Assembly: GCA_905221605.1 (NCBI GenBank)
Contig: CAJNDS010002439.1
Span: forward strand, 87,001-151,000
Direction: 5' to 3'
DNA: 64,000 bases
Source: Symbiodinium natans
Lineage: Eukaryota > Sar > Dinophyceae > Suessiales > Symbiodiniaceae
The position numbers and the translations under genes were made by a program. Numbering within the stretch: position 1 is the first letter of the stretch; each line of letters opens with the position of its first letter. Positions 41,127 to 52,260 of the stretch are shown here, in pieces. The notes beneath the pieces were generated by a model. It was not told where the DNA came from, did no database searches, and saw nothing but the letters and a program-made list of their open reading frames with translations.

Positions 41127-41250
41127 TGTATCCAGCACTCACATCCGGACCCGCAGGTGGCAGGTGCTTGGCCAGGCCTTCCATCCATTGTATCCAGCGC
41201 TCACATCGGGACCCGCAGGTGGCAGGTGCTTGGCCAGGCCTTCCATCCAT
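41127..41250 (+). repeat. Tandem duplication of a 62-bp unit
   Basis: Two nearly identical copies starting TGTATCCAGC and containing CGGACCCGCAGGTGGCAGGT or the same with one substitution. Confidence 0.93.
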
Positions 41251-41972
41251 TGTGTGGAGCAGGGGGCTGAGAGTCCTGCAGAGGTTGGCAGGGCCCATCG
41301 TTGACCTGTGTCGGTATAGGTCACCATTTCCCCTGCCAACCCAAACATGGGCAACGGCCAGTCCAGTCCAGCCCCTTGCTGGATATCTGCAGCAGAATCA
41401 TCCGTAGCTGCCCTTACAGGTTTGACAGTCGGGGGGGGCGCCGGCAGCCATGGCGTCGTGTCTGTTCTTGGTAATGCTACCGAAGTGAGGGGATTAGGGA
41501 TTAGGAGGTGCATGGGAGTACATAGAAGGTAGGGGGGGGGCAAGCAGTAGAATTTCTCAGAAAAGGTATTTTCTAGGGTGGGCGGACATGAGCTTCCTGG
41601 GGCCTGTACCGAGCAAACACAAGTTTCCCTCATAGGCCCCTGTGAACCTCCCCTCTCCCTCTCAACCTTTCCAGTGGGCCTAGGCGGGTTTGCGAGGCAA
41701 GTGGAGCGGGTCCGTGCAGGCATGGTGTCCATGCAGTACTGGCGGGTGGCATGGCGCTGGCCGGTACCATGACAGTGCAGCACAATCTTCACACCACACA
41801 GCGACAGCGAGCTCACAGTTTCATACATCACGCAACATGTACAGACATGCAAATGCAGAAGTCATGCAATAGTGTGGGACGTGCGGTGTGCAATGCAGCT
41901 GGCCCCCTGGTTGGCATGTGTTACACACGCAGTTCCTAGGCGCGCAGCCGCCGACTCCTTAGTCGGATGCGG

Positions 41973-42983
41973 TCAGAAACCCGCCGGTGCCGTCCTAGCC
42001 CTTTTTGGGGGAGGCTCCAGTGGGGGGGGGCAATTCTTAGATAGGGAGGGCCCCCGGGAGGGTGAAGGCCCCCCCTGCTGTGTAAAGGTATCTTCGAGGT
42101 CAGCATCCTCTTCCCACATGAGTCTTCGCATGTAGCTTATTGGGGGGGGGCGGAGAAGATTCCCTCTACGGAGCCCCACAGCTTTGACAGGTTCTTCGTC
42201 CGAGCTCGTGACCTCAATGGCCTCAGTACACTCAAGTCCAAGCTCAGCGAGCTGTCCTGTCTTGTCTATTCCTACACTCCCTCTGACCACGCTGCTAGGC
42301 AGCGTGAGCTGCCGCAGTTCACCCGGTCGGATGACATGTGCCTTATAGAAGCTAAGTTGAGCCTTAATAGGCAGGCAGAAGCCCGCAGCCGCAAGAAGAC
42401 TCCTGACCTCCTCTGACAGGGTCTGGATGGTCCCAACGGTAAAGGCAATTAGGACAACCCTCCTGGCCCCCTTCCACGGGGTGGCCACATGCTTCAGACG
42501 TGAGGCAGAGAAAACAACTGGCCTAGTTTCCAGGCTCCGAATTTTGCCTTGCATGTTTCTACCCTCAAGGTGATCAGGACCCCCTGTTTGCTCAATCCAC
42601 AGGCCCCCACCTTGGAACGTGGTGAGATTCAGGACGACATTCGGGGGGGATGCATTGTGCGTGTCAACATGAACTCCATGTTTCGCCCCTTCCAAGATTG
42701 TGACAGTGCTGAAAGGTATCCCAGGAGCATGATGTCTGACAAATTTGGTCACAGCTTGAGTGACACAGGGAAGGTCAAATATGTTGTGCAGGGGGGCGTT
42801 AGAACTTCTTGGATTGCCCCCCGTCATCATCTGCCTGGCATTCGTGGGACCTTGCTTACACTGGGTGGGAGCCAGGTCATAGAGCTCCAGAATGTGCTCT
42901 TTGGCTAGAGCTTCGGGGGCTTGGAGGAGCTCAAAAGCCCGCTTCTCAGCCTTTTCAGCAACCGATTCCCCGCGGAAACTCAT
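41973..42983 (-). CDS. Retroelement-associated protein with an HxD...H (2OG-Fe(II) oxygenase-like) segment
   Basis: An uninterrupted frame of 336 codons. Residues about 100-200 read STVTILEGAKHGVHVDTHNA, then VVLNLTTFQGGGLWIEQ, then RLKHVATPWKGARRVVLIAF. The HVD and the later H before TPWxGxRxVLIAF look like the metal site and final strands of a double-stranded beta-helix oxygenase fold. I associate this domain with repeated retroelement-type proteins in dinoflagellates; that link is from memory. The C-terminus is low complexity with a basic PPPKRARTAPAGF end. It lies 442 bp downstream of the coiled-coil ORF in the same direction, with no reverse transcriptase or integrase between them. It may be the tail of a polyprotein whose middle was deleted. 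Confidence 0.68.
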   Translation of the reverse strand: MSFRGESVAEKAEKRAFELLQAPEALAKEHILELYDLAPTQCKQGPTNARQMMTGGNPRSSNAPLHNIFDLPCVTQAVTKFVRHHAPGIPFSTVTILEGAKHGVHVDTHNASPPNVVLNLTTFQGGGLWIEQTGGPDHLEGRNMQGKIRSLETRPVVFSASRLKHVATPWKGARRVVLIAFTVGTIQTLSEEVRSLLAAAGFCLPIKAQLSFYKAHVIRPGELRQLTLPSSVVRGSVGIDKTGQLAELGLECTEAIEVTSSDEEPVKAVGLRRGNLLRPPPISYMRRLMWEEDADLEDTFTQQGGPSPSRGPSLSKNCPPPLEPPPKRARTAPAGF

Positions 42984-43425
42984 GTTCCGTCATGATTGGG
43001 GTACCAGTTGTAGGGAGAGGAAAGAGGGGGGAAGGGGAGTTTCAGAGTAGAGGCGTGTCAAAGTACGGGTCAAGATGCATGCACTGGCTTTGGGCTTACA
43101 ATCAGCTGCAGCGTGGTCCAGACTAACCCCTTTCCCCAGTCCCAGCGGGAGACCGGACAGTTCGGTTGCACGTTTCCGTCATGTGCCCTTCACCAAGCGA
43201 ATGCAGACTGACAGCAGGTTTGGTATGCAGTATGCGACATGCTCCCCCTACTTTGCTGCAGCGTCCCTAGATCAAATGCACATGCTTCCGGATTTCCTCT
43301 CATGCGACCTTGCACATCCACTATCCTCAGGGAATCCGGGGACTCAGGAGGTTAAGGGTGCTGGTAAGGTAGCCCCCCCTCCCCAAGATAGGAAGTGGTA
43401 CACTTTTCAGCACGCCTTTTCAGTC

Positions 43426-44787
43426 TCAGACAAGTACCCTCATCAGCACGTCAGACCTGTATGTTTCGGGCATAGGTACACCGAATTCAACAAATTCTAC
43501 AAATTCTACAAATTCCGCAAATTCCCGAAGATCCTTGAATTCTTTTAGGCTCCGCTGAATCGAGGAGCACGGGTTCCGAACGACACGGAACCTGAGCGCA
43601 AGCTCGACCCACCTGCGCTCAACGACCTGCTCCGACTTGATTCGGATTCTCGACCAAGGGAAAGCTTCGTAGATCCCAGTGACACACGGTCGGGAGAGCC
43701 TGCTCTGGAGTCGGAGCGTCCACGAAGTGAAACCGAAGGACGGAGGAGAACGGAGGAGACCCGGTTTCGGCGCGGCTTCGGGCGCTGGTGAGAGGTGGGA
43801 TGGTTTGCCGAACGCCCCGAACCCACTAGCTTCCGGCTTGAGGATGAGGTGTGGCTTTTCGCTTGAGGAAAGCCCTGTCCCTGCCGCTGGATCGTACCCA
43901 GACCCCGATGCGTGTGGTCCAGATCCATGACTTGCGAGAGCGGATGCAACGGAGGCCTTCAGTTCATCTAACTTGCTCATCTTCGATGTGCCAATGAGTC
44001 CTGTCTCAATCGTGGCGGTCGTCCCGGAGGAACTCCCGTGAGCGTCTGGGAATGTTACATGTGGTTCCCCTCCGGCCAACCTCTTTTGCGCCAGGTCCAG
44101 TTGGTACTTAAGGGCTGCCACATGCTCATCTCTGTCGCGGAGGTCCTTTGCATGCAGTTTCTTCAGGGACTCCATTGAATCGGTCACAATGTTGTGCATT
44201 TCAGACATCTCTGATTCACACTGGACCAATTCCGCTTCCGCCGTTGCACATTCAGTGCGGAGACTTGCAATGTAATTCTCTTGGCCCGTGGATGCGGACC
44301 GACAGCTTCGAAGTTCAGACTGGAGTTGACTTGTTTCCAACTTCACATCACTAAGTCTAGTCTGCAACTGGGTCTCCCGTGTCTGATACTCATTCGCTTT
44401 GGTCTCGCTCGATATCAACGCTATCCTGAGCTCACTGGCTTGGGCGTTCAGTTCAGTCAAGTGCTTCATAGCTCTGGACTCCGCTTGCTCCCAACTTTCA
44501 CTGTGCTGCTCGTAATGATGCATTCTTTGCTGGAAGGAGGCGCATTCTTCGACCTTCGCAGCCATTGCAACTTGATGGGATGCCATCGCCTCTTCATAGG
44601 CCTTCATCTCGCTAGACTCGTGGTTCTTGTACGCCTCCACTTGCTGCTCTTCCTGTTCCACCAAGGCCTTTGACTGCTCCAATTCCCATCGGAGCGCTGC
44701 CATTTCCTCCGTAGCAGTAGTCATTTCGGAACGATCGGATCCAGATGGAGTCGATACCGGCGAGTGAATAGTAAATTCGATAGGCAT
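43426..44787 (-). CDS. Coiled-coil, gag-like ORF of a dinoflagellate retroelement
   Basis: A 453-codon frame, the longest in the window. Residues about 20-235 are a long heptad-rich coiled coil (MAALRWELEQSKALVEQEEQ to KDLRDRDEHVAALKYQLDLA), followed by a Ser/Gly/Pro-rich linker. After about residue 350 a second minus frame (43545-43949) is serine/arginine-rich and equally protein-like, so a frameshift or small intron may end the true product earlier. The C-terminus EFVEFVEFVEF comes from a short AAATTC-type repeat and is doubtful. The ATG lies one base after a 15-nt match to the spliced leader, which fixes the start and shows that the copy arose from a processed mRNA. N-terminal coiled coils of this sort are common in gag-like regions. 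Confidence 0.72.
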   Translation of the reverse strand: MPIEFTIHSPVSTPSGSDRSEMTTATEEMAALRWELEQSKALVEQEEQQVEAYKNHESSEMKAYEEAMASHQVAMAAKVEECASFQQRMHHYEQHSESWEQAESRAMKHLTELNAQASELRIALISSETKANEYQTRETQLQTRLSDVKLETSQLQSELRSCRSASTGQENYIASLRTECATAEAELVQCESEMSEMHNIVTDSMESLKKLHAKDLRDRDEHVAALKYQLDLAQKRLAGGEPHVTFPDAHGSSSGTTATIETGLIGTSKMSKLDELKASVASALASHGSGPHASGSGYDPAAGTGLSSSEKPHLILKPEASGFGAFGKPSHLSPAPEAAPKPGLLRSPPSFGFTSWTLRLQSRLSRPCVTGIYEAFPWSRIRIKSEQVVERRWVELALRFRVVRNPCSSIQRSLKEFKDLREFAEFVEFVEFVEFGVPMPETYRSDVLMRVLV

Positions 44788-44788
44788 C

Positions 44789-44803
44789 CTTGAGCCAAAA
44801 TGG
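44789..44803 (-). other. Relict spliced-leader sequence fused to a telomere-type array
   Basis: The minus strand reads CCATTTTGGCTCAAG, a 15-of-15 match to the 3' end of the dinoflagellate spliced leader, then G and the ATG of the coiled-coil ORF. Immediately 5' the sequence becomes CCCTAAA units (44804-44861). The first seven leader bases are missing, replaced by the array. Confidence 0.87.
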
Positions 44804-44861
44804 GTTTAGGGTTTAGGGTTTAGGGTTTAGGGTCTAAGGTTTAAGGTTTAGGGTTTAGGGG
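44804..44861 (+). repeat. Telomere-type array abutting the relict spliced leader
   Basis: About eight TTTAGGG-like units, with TCTAAGG and TTTAAGG variants in the middle. Another short array lies at 44965-44990. Confidence 0.93.
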
Positions 44862-46186
44862 CCCGAAGCAAATGCAACCAGCGCAGAGCTTGCACCCGCA
44901 CCGCGCCTCCATCTGATCCTTCACCTGCTGCAAACCTCGGATTGCAAATCCTGTAAGTGGTATAGGGTTTAGGGTTTAGGGTTTAGGGGGTAGGCTAGGA
45001 AACCCCAACAGCCCATAAGCCCCGGGCAGCTTCCCTGCAAAACGAGTGTAGAGTTTCCAATGAAAAGGGCACGAAGTACTTGGCTACCCCAACTGCCCCT
45101 CATGTGGACCCCGTAGCAGTCAGTATAGTAATCATAGCATCTGCAGTCACCTCACATTGCCAAATACTACTTGACAACAGAATACTTCGACTACAGAAAA
45201 GCACATGTTACTCACGCACCGCCTCTTGTGATTCCTATCCGTAGTAGTCGTCGTGGTAGTGGTCGTGGTCGTTTTCGCAAGGCCCGGCACGGACAGGCGC
45301 CAGACGGCCCCAACACCGAAAGTCGGTGCACTTCTTTGGAGGCCGCCGTTGCGCCGTCTCTCATGAGATTTCAAGGGGGAAGGTAGGGTTTTAGGGGGGA
45401 TGAAGAGGGGCTGCTTGGGGTTTCAGTGGGCTCACTGGGGCTGAAGCGGCTTGTGTGGGGGAAGGTTTCTCGCGCTCAGACGTACTTCACGGTGAGGCCC
45501 GCCACACCCAGCTCAGGATGGACCTGCGGCCAGGCTTCATGGCTCAAGCCTCCTCTTTCCGCGACCTTCCCAAAGCTCTGACAACCATACTTTCCGGGTT
45601 TTTTTGGTTAAACAAGCCCTTCGGGCTTGAGAGTATAGTACAGGGCATGGCGGAGTGTCTTGCATAACATGCACATGCTAGGCTCTCATGCCAGGCTTTT
45701 CCATGGCGTCCGCGTGCGATTGCGAGGGGGTCAACACCATGCGGGGGAGAGCAAGCAAGGGGCAGGAGAAGGAACACGGTTCCAAGGTGAAGGGGGAGGC
45801 ACATCCCCAACAAGAGGCTTTGAGACGAAATTCGGTTTACTCCTGGGTGAAGGACTTGCTGTTGCCAACAGGACGGTCAAATGCGAGCAAGGCAATAACC
45901 AGTGACTGCGCAGTACAGTGCAGCACTCTCAGTCTGAGAGTCGTACGGACCAGCCCGCCGTCTCGTCTCGATCGCCCAAGCGATCACAGGGGAAATCCGG
46001 CTCCTGTGCTCACAGCAATGTCATTGGCTGGCGTGATTCATCGTGCTCTGGGCTCATCACTCCCGAGGACGGTCCTTGCACGATCCTGATTTTGGCACGC
46101 TTGCCTGCCGCATCTTGCTTCTTGAACCGCAGTCTGCCAAACTACCCTACCAGCTCCAGCGCATGATATCTGACTCCCCGACTTGT

Positions 46187-47556
46187 TTAGTTTCGAGGTG
46201 GCTGGAACAAAACCTGAAGATCCCGATCGGGCCGGTTGGGACGACGATCACTACCCCCCTGCTGCAACATGCAAGCCTTGATGACCATGGACAGCAAGCT
46301 CTGATCATGGCGGTTCTCCTTCAACCAACCACGGCCGTGTCTCATCTTGAATACTTCCGAAACCTTTAAGAAACACACGGTCCAGAATGGGCCACCAATC
46401 CCAAACGTGAAGCGCCACATCTCCCTGAGTCTCCTTTCTTTTGAACCACGGGCCATCCAAGTCTTTGTTCCTTACAGCACATGGCACATGGCAGAGATTC
46501 CACAGCTTGTGGTCTGACAGCCTGCGACTCAGGGTGCAGAAGGTTGCTGGCTCCAACCTCTGAGTACAGTGCTCAAGCACTGTGTTCTGGCTCCCAGGCC
46601 CATGTTACCAGAGGCTGTGCCAAGAAGCGTATAACATGACGGTCATGTAGGCTTGTTTGGATTTGGCCGAAGCTCCTGGAAGGCTCGTCGGAGACAAGGT
46701 GAAAGTCCTGAAGGGAGCAGCTCTGGCAAGATAAGGTATACTGAGACTCCTAGCCTCCTAGCCATTAAAGTGCCCGAGCCGCTTCGTTCTGTGTCTCTGG
46801 CTCTGTCCTGCGCCTCTTCTTACGACAGCTTGGACGACAAAATCTCTCGCACTTGGGGGGGCCCAGAGTGACGGTTCCGAGTGCCGGGTGAGGGTGAACT
46901 ATGGTGAACTGCTGCGTGGCCAAACGTTGAAATTCGCTCGAAACGTTCAGTTGCTAAAACCGGGTATTGTTTAAGAAACGCTGCAACAGCTTGAAACGTG
47001 TCAAGATTTGGTTACGCAAGTGTATACCGTTCGAAAGCTCTCCGAGTTTAAGCCCCCCCCCACCCCTAGGCCCGAGGGGAGACGAGCCTCCATGAGCATC
47101 TCCCAGATCTGTAAAACTTTGAGCGTCCGCTCGTTCAGCCGCATATAGAATGCCTGCCAAGTTGTGTGCGGGAAGCAGTGCGACTGTGTTCAGATGCCAT
47201 TCAACCTGAGACTTTGTCCTCGGGACATCCATAAACCATTCTGTTCAATGAGAGCACGTGCTTGGGCAGTTGTTTGCTTCGCATGTGGGCGGGCCGGGAG
47301 GGTTGTCCTCTATGCTGCATCATGCCGGCACTTGATGTATTCGACATTGCCTGGCCTGTGCCTTCGGCTGCTGCGTCAGCCCGTAGTGGAGATCGTTCCA
47401 AGTTGTGCCAAATCGCTGAAAGATATCACCCTTTGTCCAAACCTGCAGGTATCTTTTTGCAATTGAGACTGGATGCAGGCTGTATTTCCGCACAGCACAG
47501 AACGTGCGCGGCAACTCATGCACCCTCAGCACGAGTCTCTTAACTCTCGGGACCAA
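46187..47556 (-). CDS. Unidentified coding segments
   Basis: Minus frames that look coding are TKGDIFQRFGTTWNDLHYGL (about 47460-47375), DVPRTKSQVEWHLNTVALLP followed by NLAGILYAAERADAQSFTDL (47232 to about 47090), and GDVALHVWDWWPILDRVFLK with WLKENRHDQSLLSMVIKACM in two frames (46480-46240). The frame change suggests a small intron. No family was recognised, and the plus strand is also open in places. Confidence 0.3.
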
Positions 47557-48859
47557 ATCTCGGTTGCCTTCAGCTCACTAACATCAAGTCCTCAAGCTTA
47601 TCATATCAAGCTTGACGAGAAGCATGCTCGCAGTGAGGCTGCGCGGCAATGATGATATCCTGCACATCTGCACATTCGCAAGCCGAGGATATGCAGAAGG
47701 CAAAGACTACCTACCATCGTACCTTCTGCCCTCTTCCTTGTGACATGTCGCAGTCTGATGGTGAGCCTCGATGATAAGAATGTCTGCAACTCTGGACATG
47801 CAGTAAGAAGACGTCAGAATGGAGAGACTCCCCACGTGCGGGCGCAGAAGGGCATTTGCACAACCACACTCCTAGCCTGTGTAAGTCAGCCTCAAGCTAC
47901 CATTCCACAATACAGCCTCTACTATCTCTGCGTCACTACGCCCGACCAGAACCTACAGCAATATGCGCAACCGCTTGCCTGCTTGTGCTGGCGACTCATT
48001 CTGATGAGGTGCTTCATCATGGGCATGGAATCTGCGTCTACCTGGAATGCGAACTAACTGTCACCTGCCTTGCTGGCTATCACCGTGTTGCACTCCATCG
48101 CATGAACTTTCTCACCTAATGCGCATCCAAGCATCATAAAGCAAATCATCACCCAACTGCAGAACCTCGGCATGAGAAGTTGGCCCAAAAGGAGGTGGGA
48201 GTTGCTGGTCTTAATTGTAGAAATCTTCGCTGTAAGAGGTTGACTTCAAATATTGCGTCCTGAATGCCACAAAGGCACGCCTTTGGCCAGCAACAGTCGT
48301 GAAATGGCAGCCTCGTATTGATCGCAGGGATGCTGCATGGCAACCCACATCACCCCGCAAGGAGGCAGGTCGATCTGCACAATACCTCTCAGCTCTTGCG
48401 CATAAACCCTAAGGCCCGAAACCCTAAACCCTTGGATGATCCTTCAGGCGTGCATATGCCCCAGCCATCCCAATAACGCAGGTTGCATTCTCCCTCAACG
48501 AACTCAATCTTGCGGCCCACGCCTTCCAAAACCAATATCCTCGACCTCGCACCCGTGGCCTTGGGTTCAGGGTTCAGGGTTTAGGGTTTAAGGGTTTAAG
48601 GGATTAGGGCACTTTCTTGAAGCCCCCTGAATCTGCAGGCCCTCACCGCGGCATCCCGCTGGCCCTACTGAGACCTTTTGACGCAGACTAAAGGCCCTAG
48701 AGGCCCCAAAAGGCCCCAAGGTTGCGGCTTAACATGCTGCTGCCATCGTGGGTCGCTCATGAGCTCGTCAGGAAGACTGCAGCAAACCGGGGTTGTGCAG
48801 AGTTGCTTCGTTTGCAGGAACGGACTCGGCAGCATGCAGGATGCGAGCGCCTGGTGTAG

Positions 48860-48940
48860 AGGTGTCTCTCATTGATCTCCGGAGCTGTATCCGCTTCCTT
48901 CTTCATGGTCTCCATCTCCTGACTGATTGTAAAAGTTGTA
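48860..48940 (-). CDS. Possible short exon
   Basis: Minus frame TISQEMETMKKEADTAPEIN reads like a charged helical segment. Isolated and without motif. Confidence 0.2.
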
Positions 48941-49019
48941 AAAGAGTTTTGCAACTACACGTCAAAGCAGGGCTTGAGGGGCTGACCCCAACCCCCCCGC
49001 ACGTCCAAACGTGGATGAT

Positions 49020-49095
49020 TGCACTTCCTGCGTTCTTCTTCCTCTTCTTCTTCATCTTCTTCCTCTTCTTCTTCTTATTAATGTTGACTTCACAT
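49020..49095 (+). repeat. (CTT)n-type tract
   Basis: CTT/CCTCTT-rich sequence ending at the left end of the 49080-49383 element. A similar tract resumes at 49384-49440. Confidence 0.85.
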
Positions 49096-49205
49096 TAGTG
49101 AGTCCCGCTACAATAATAAAATCGCGGGGGCCGGAACACAATAATATCGGCCGCCACAATTATAAAATCACGTTTGTTCCTAATTTTTTTTGAGGGAGAT
49201 GTTAC

Positions 49206-49280
<75 letters not shown>

Positions 49281-49383
49281 CTAATACGAAAATTAATAGA
49301 AAATCCTACCAGGATTTAGGCGAATGCAATTGAGGAGGCCCTGGCCGAAAAGATTTGAGGTTTTTAAATGTGAAGTCAACATT
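49080..49383. mobile_element. Candidate 304-bp inverted-repeat element
   Basis: The ends AATGTTGACTTCACATT (49080-49096) and AATGTGAAGTCAACATT (49367-49383) are perfect 17-bp inverted repeats. Inside is an (AGT)n/(ACT)n palindrome at 49204-49280. CTT-rich sequence flanks both sides in the same orientation, as if an element had landed in one tract. Confidence 0.7.
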
Positions 49384-50499
49384 ATTATTCTTCTTCTGCT
49401 TTTTCTTATTGTTATTCTGTTTCTTCTTCTTCCTCCTCCTCTTCTGGCCCTGGGGCCAGGGTTGCCCCTGAAACCCCGGCGCGCCCAAGTTCCACGATGT
49501 AAGTTCCACGATGTCCGTCGGTAACACTTTGGTACACAAGACACAGGGAATCTGTGTCCAGCCCCTATTTTCGGCCGGCTGTGGGCTGAAACCCGTTGCT
49601 TCTGCCCAGAGGTTGCTGGGGTCTGCGCCTCACTGAATAACAAAGAATGGCATACGCTTGCCATCTTTGAGGTGCATGAGGTGGCTGTTCACTGAAAGGA
49701 ACTAGCCGTTACTGAAGTAGACCTCGCCCTGTCGGTACATGACTTTATGGTGACTCACCGCAGGTACAGGCCATCCCTCATTCCCCAACAGAAAACCCGC
49801 AGAGCCGAAGAACCTCCAAGCGTTCCGAAATCCTGGCCTAGAAATAAAACCTCCCCGTCCCCTCAAACTGGCGTTCACTGTTGCTTTCAGGTGGCTCAGT
49901 ACTCGACAACGAGGATCATTTGTCTTTGTGTCTCCACGGTGCACCCCGGAAGTTTTTTTCTCCCGTGTCCTCTCTCTCTCTCTCTTTCTCTGTGACTCTT
50001 CTTCTGTCTCCTGAGACAATGTGCACTTGCGGCCCCTTGCTCGTGCAACTCAGGTGTCACTTCGTGGCCCACCGTGCCGTCCTTTCTGTGGTGCAGCTAC
50101 AAGTAAGTGGAGGTGAGCTCTTTCACAGCCTCTGTGCATTCACTAATTCGCCTCGGCCTCGGCCGTCGTGAGGCATCTGAAGTTTTTTTTACGGGACCAC
50201 CTGTTTCCTCTCCTCCCAACTAGTTCTCGGCAGACTGGGCCACGTGGATTTCATCGGCGGGTGCAGTCTCGCTCTCGTCTTCTCCTCGTCAACCGGGCTA
50301 AGGGTCAGAAGGGGTTGTTCAAACACGCGCACGTGGCACGTCCCGCACCCGGGTGATACCCTGACCCGCCTGAGCTCGCCCCCCGGCTTAGTGCGAATGC
50401 ACCTACAAGGCTGAGCAGGCCTCTCTCTTTCTTTGTTTCTTGAGGCTTGAGGGCCGAAGCCCTAGCGAAATTTGCCCACTTGTTGCGGCGGCCTCTCTC

Positions 50500-50576
50500 T
50501 CCTCTTCTTCTTCTTCTTCTTCTTCTTCTTCTTCTTCTTCTTCTACTACAGGGCTTGAAGGGCCCAATGAGCCCTC

Positions 50577-50616
<40 letters not shown>
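50500..50616 (+). repeat. (CTT)n and (CT)n microsatellites
   Basis: About 15 CTT units (50504-50545) and about 16 CT units (50580-50614). Frames through them code only for low-complexity tracts. Confidence 0.95.
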
Positions 50617-50620
<4 letters not shown>

Positions 50621-50779
50621 CTAACCTCCACTCCACATGTGAAAGGCAAGCAAACCTGCCTTGATGAAGCCCAGGTTGCACTTTTCGCTCTGGTCCTGTG
50701 CTTCCACCCAACGCACCGGCAGTGCTCTCCGATCCAAATATAGTGGCAGAGCTTGCGCTAAAACATAAAGTAGAAACAG

Positions 50780-50885
50780 TCACAATAATAGTCAATCAGA
50801 ATCATAATCGAAATAGTAATATGCGAGCAATAATCATAGTAAAATAATCATAATCGTAATAATAATCATCATCATAATCATAGTT
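50780..50885. repeat. AATAATCATA-rich low-complexity tract
   Basis: Irregular ATA/ATC trinucleotides; no coding signal. Confidence 0.8.
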
Positions 50886-51126
50886 ACTGACCATTAACCT
50901 CTCCTGCGAGCAGCTTCGATGGCTCAGCAGGTGCAGCTTGGGTGCGCCCGCACGGGTCTGGGGGACCTCAGAAGGAAGTCGTCTTCACCCCCCTTCATTT
51001 CGCATGGCGATCGTGTTTAAGGAGGGTCCCTGGTGATATATACAGGTTACCTTGCAAAGCAACACCACATGACAAAACGCTCGATGTTTGGTTTCAGAGC
51101 CTCCAAACGGACCCATCAAAGCCGCA

Positions 51127-51194
51127 CGAAAAAAAAAAAAAAAAAAAAAAAAAACAAGAAAAAAACACAAAAACACAAAAACACAAAAACACAA

Positions 51195-51235
<41 letters not shown>

Positions 51236-51242
51236 TCTCGCG
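51127..51242 (+). repeat. Poly-A, (AACAC)n and (CA)n tract
   Basis: About 27 A, then four ACAAAAACACAAAA-type units, then about 18 CA dinucleotides. Confidence 0.95.
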
Positions 51243-52260
51243 CACACGTGAAAGATGCCCCAGTTTCAGCCAACCACCATTTCTAACCAAAACCCTTCGC
51301 TCCCTCGTTCAACCGAGACTGGCACCACCCAACGAGTGTGGCAGCCCCGAGCGACAATTTGCTGAAGCGGATGAGCCCGTTTTTGGAATTCCGAAGTGCT
51401 GCAGGAGCAAACTGCACAACTTCCGCATTCTTTCGCATTGTTGCACATGTGCTCGTCAACGAGCTCCAGGCCAGAGTCTGTGCTGCCGAGGGCGGCGTGG
51501 GTGCTGGGAGCACTGGAGGCGCAGGCCTTAGACCAGAAGCAAGGAGGTGATGTCATATGACATGCTTTCTACATTGTAAGCAAACACCAGCCCTAAAACC
51601 AGGGGGTGGAACTAACTTGTGACTAAAGCCCAAAGGCCGAATTTGAACAACATGTGCCGGTACAGTCTCAGGCACGCGGGCTGCGCGTGCTCAGGGCTTG
51701 GCGCTGGGGACGCCTGATGGGATGCGAATTAAGTTGGGCTAAGGGTACTAAAGGGTCTTAAGTATAACTATGGGGTCAAAACAACCTACCTGAAATGGGC
51801 CTACTGCTGCTTCACCTTCCCGACTAATCAAAACATGGCCGGAAGGCATCCCAAACGAAGCATCTTACCAGCCTTAGATTGCCATGCTTTGGCCCAAAGC
51901 CAGCTTGAAATTTGTTGCTGGCAATGCCGGCCTGTTTTGCCGGTATCGGAGCCGGTGCAGGCTGTGGAAGACCTGATGGGTCCGCAAAGGCCAGCTTCTG
52001 CTTTTATCGGAGGGGGCTGAGATGGCAGGCCGGACAGCGCGTTAGCCAGGCCGGTGCACGGCGAGCCGCTCCCACACACACCCACACACACCCACACGCG
52101 CGCGCCAGCTTCTGCTTCGTGTGGTTCTTGCCCCCTTGCAATGCAGACCGCATCAGCCTGCACCGGAAACTCGCTGCTCCAGCCTGCGGCCACACTCCAC
52201 ACACCACTCTGAGCCTAGCAATGAACCCTAAACCCTAAACCCTAAACCCTAGGAGCCGAG

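Noticed and set aside
41139-41852. 237-codon minus-strand ORF after the retroelement block
   Set aside because: Its C-terminus is encoded by the 62-bp tandem repeat and the rest is compositionally poor; overlapping plus frames are as long.
43075-43548. 157-codon plus-strand ORF between the two retroelement ORFs
   Set aside because: It overlaps the minus-strand coiled-coil ORF, and its C-terminus (NKFYKFYKFRKF) is the antisense of a short repeat. Not excluded, but unsupported.
45541-45551. CATGGCTCAAG on the plus strand resembling the leader end
   Set aside because: Nine matching bases are expected about once in a window this size; no ORF or array is attached.
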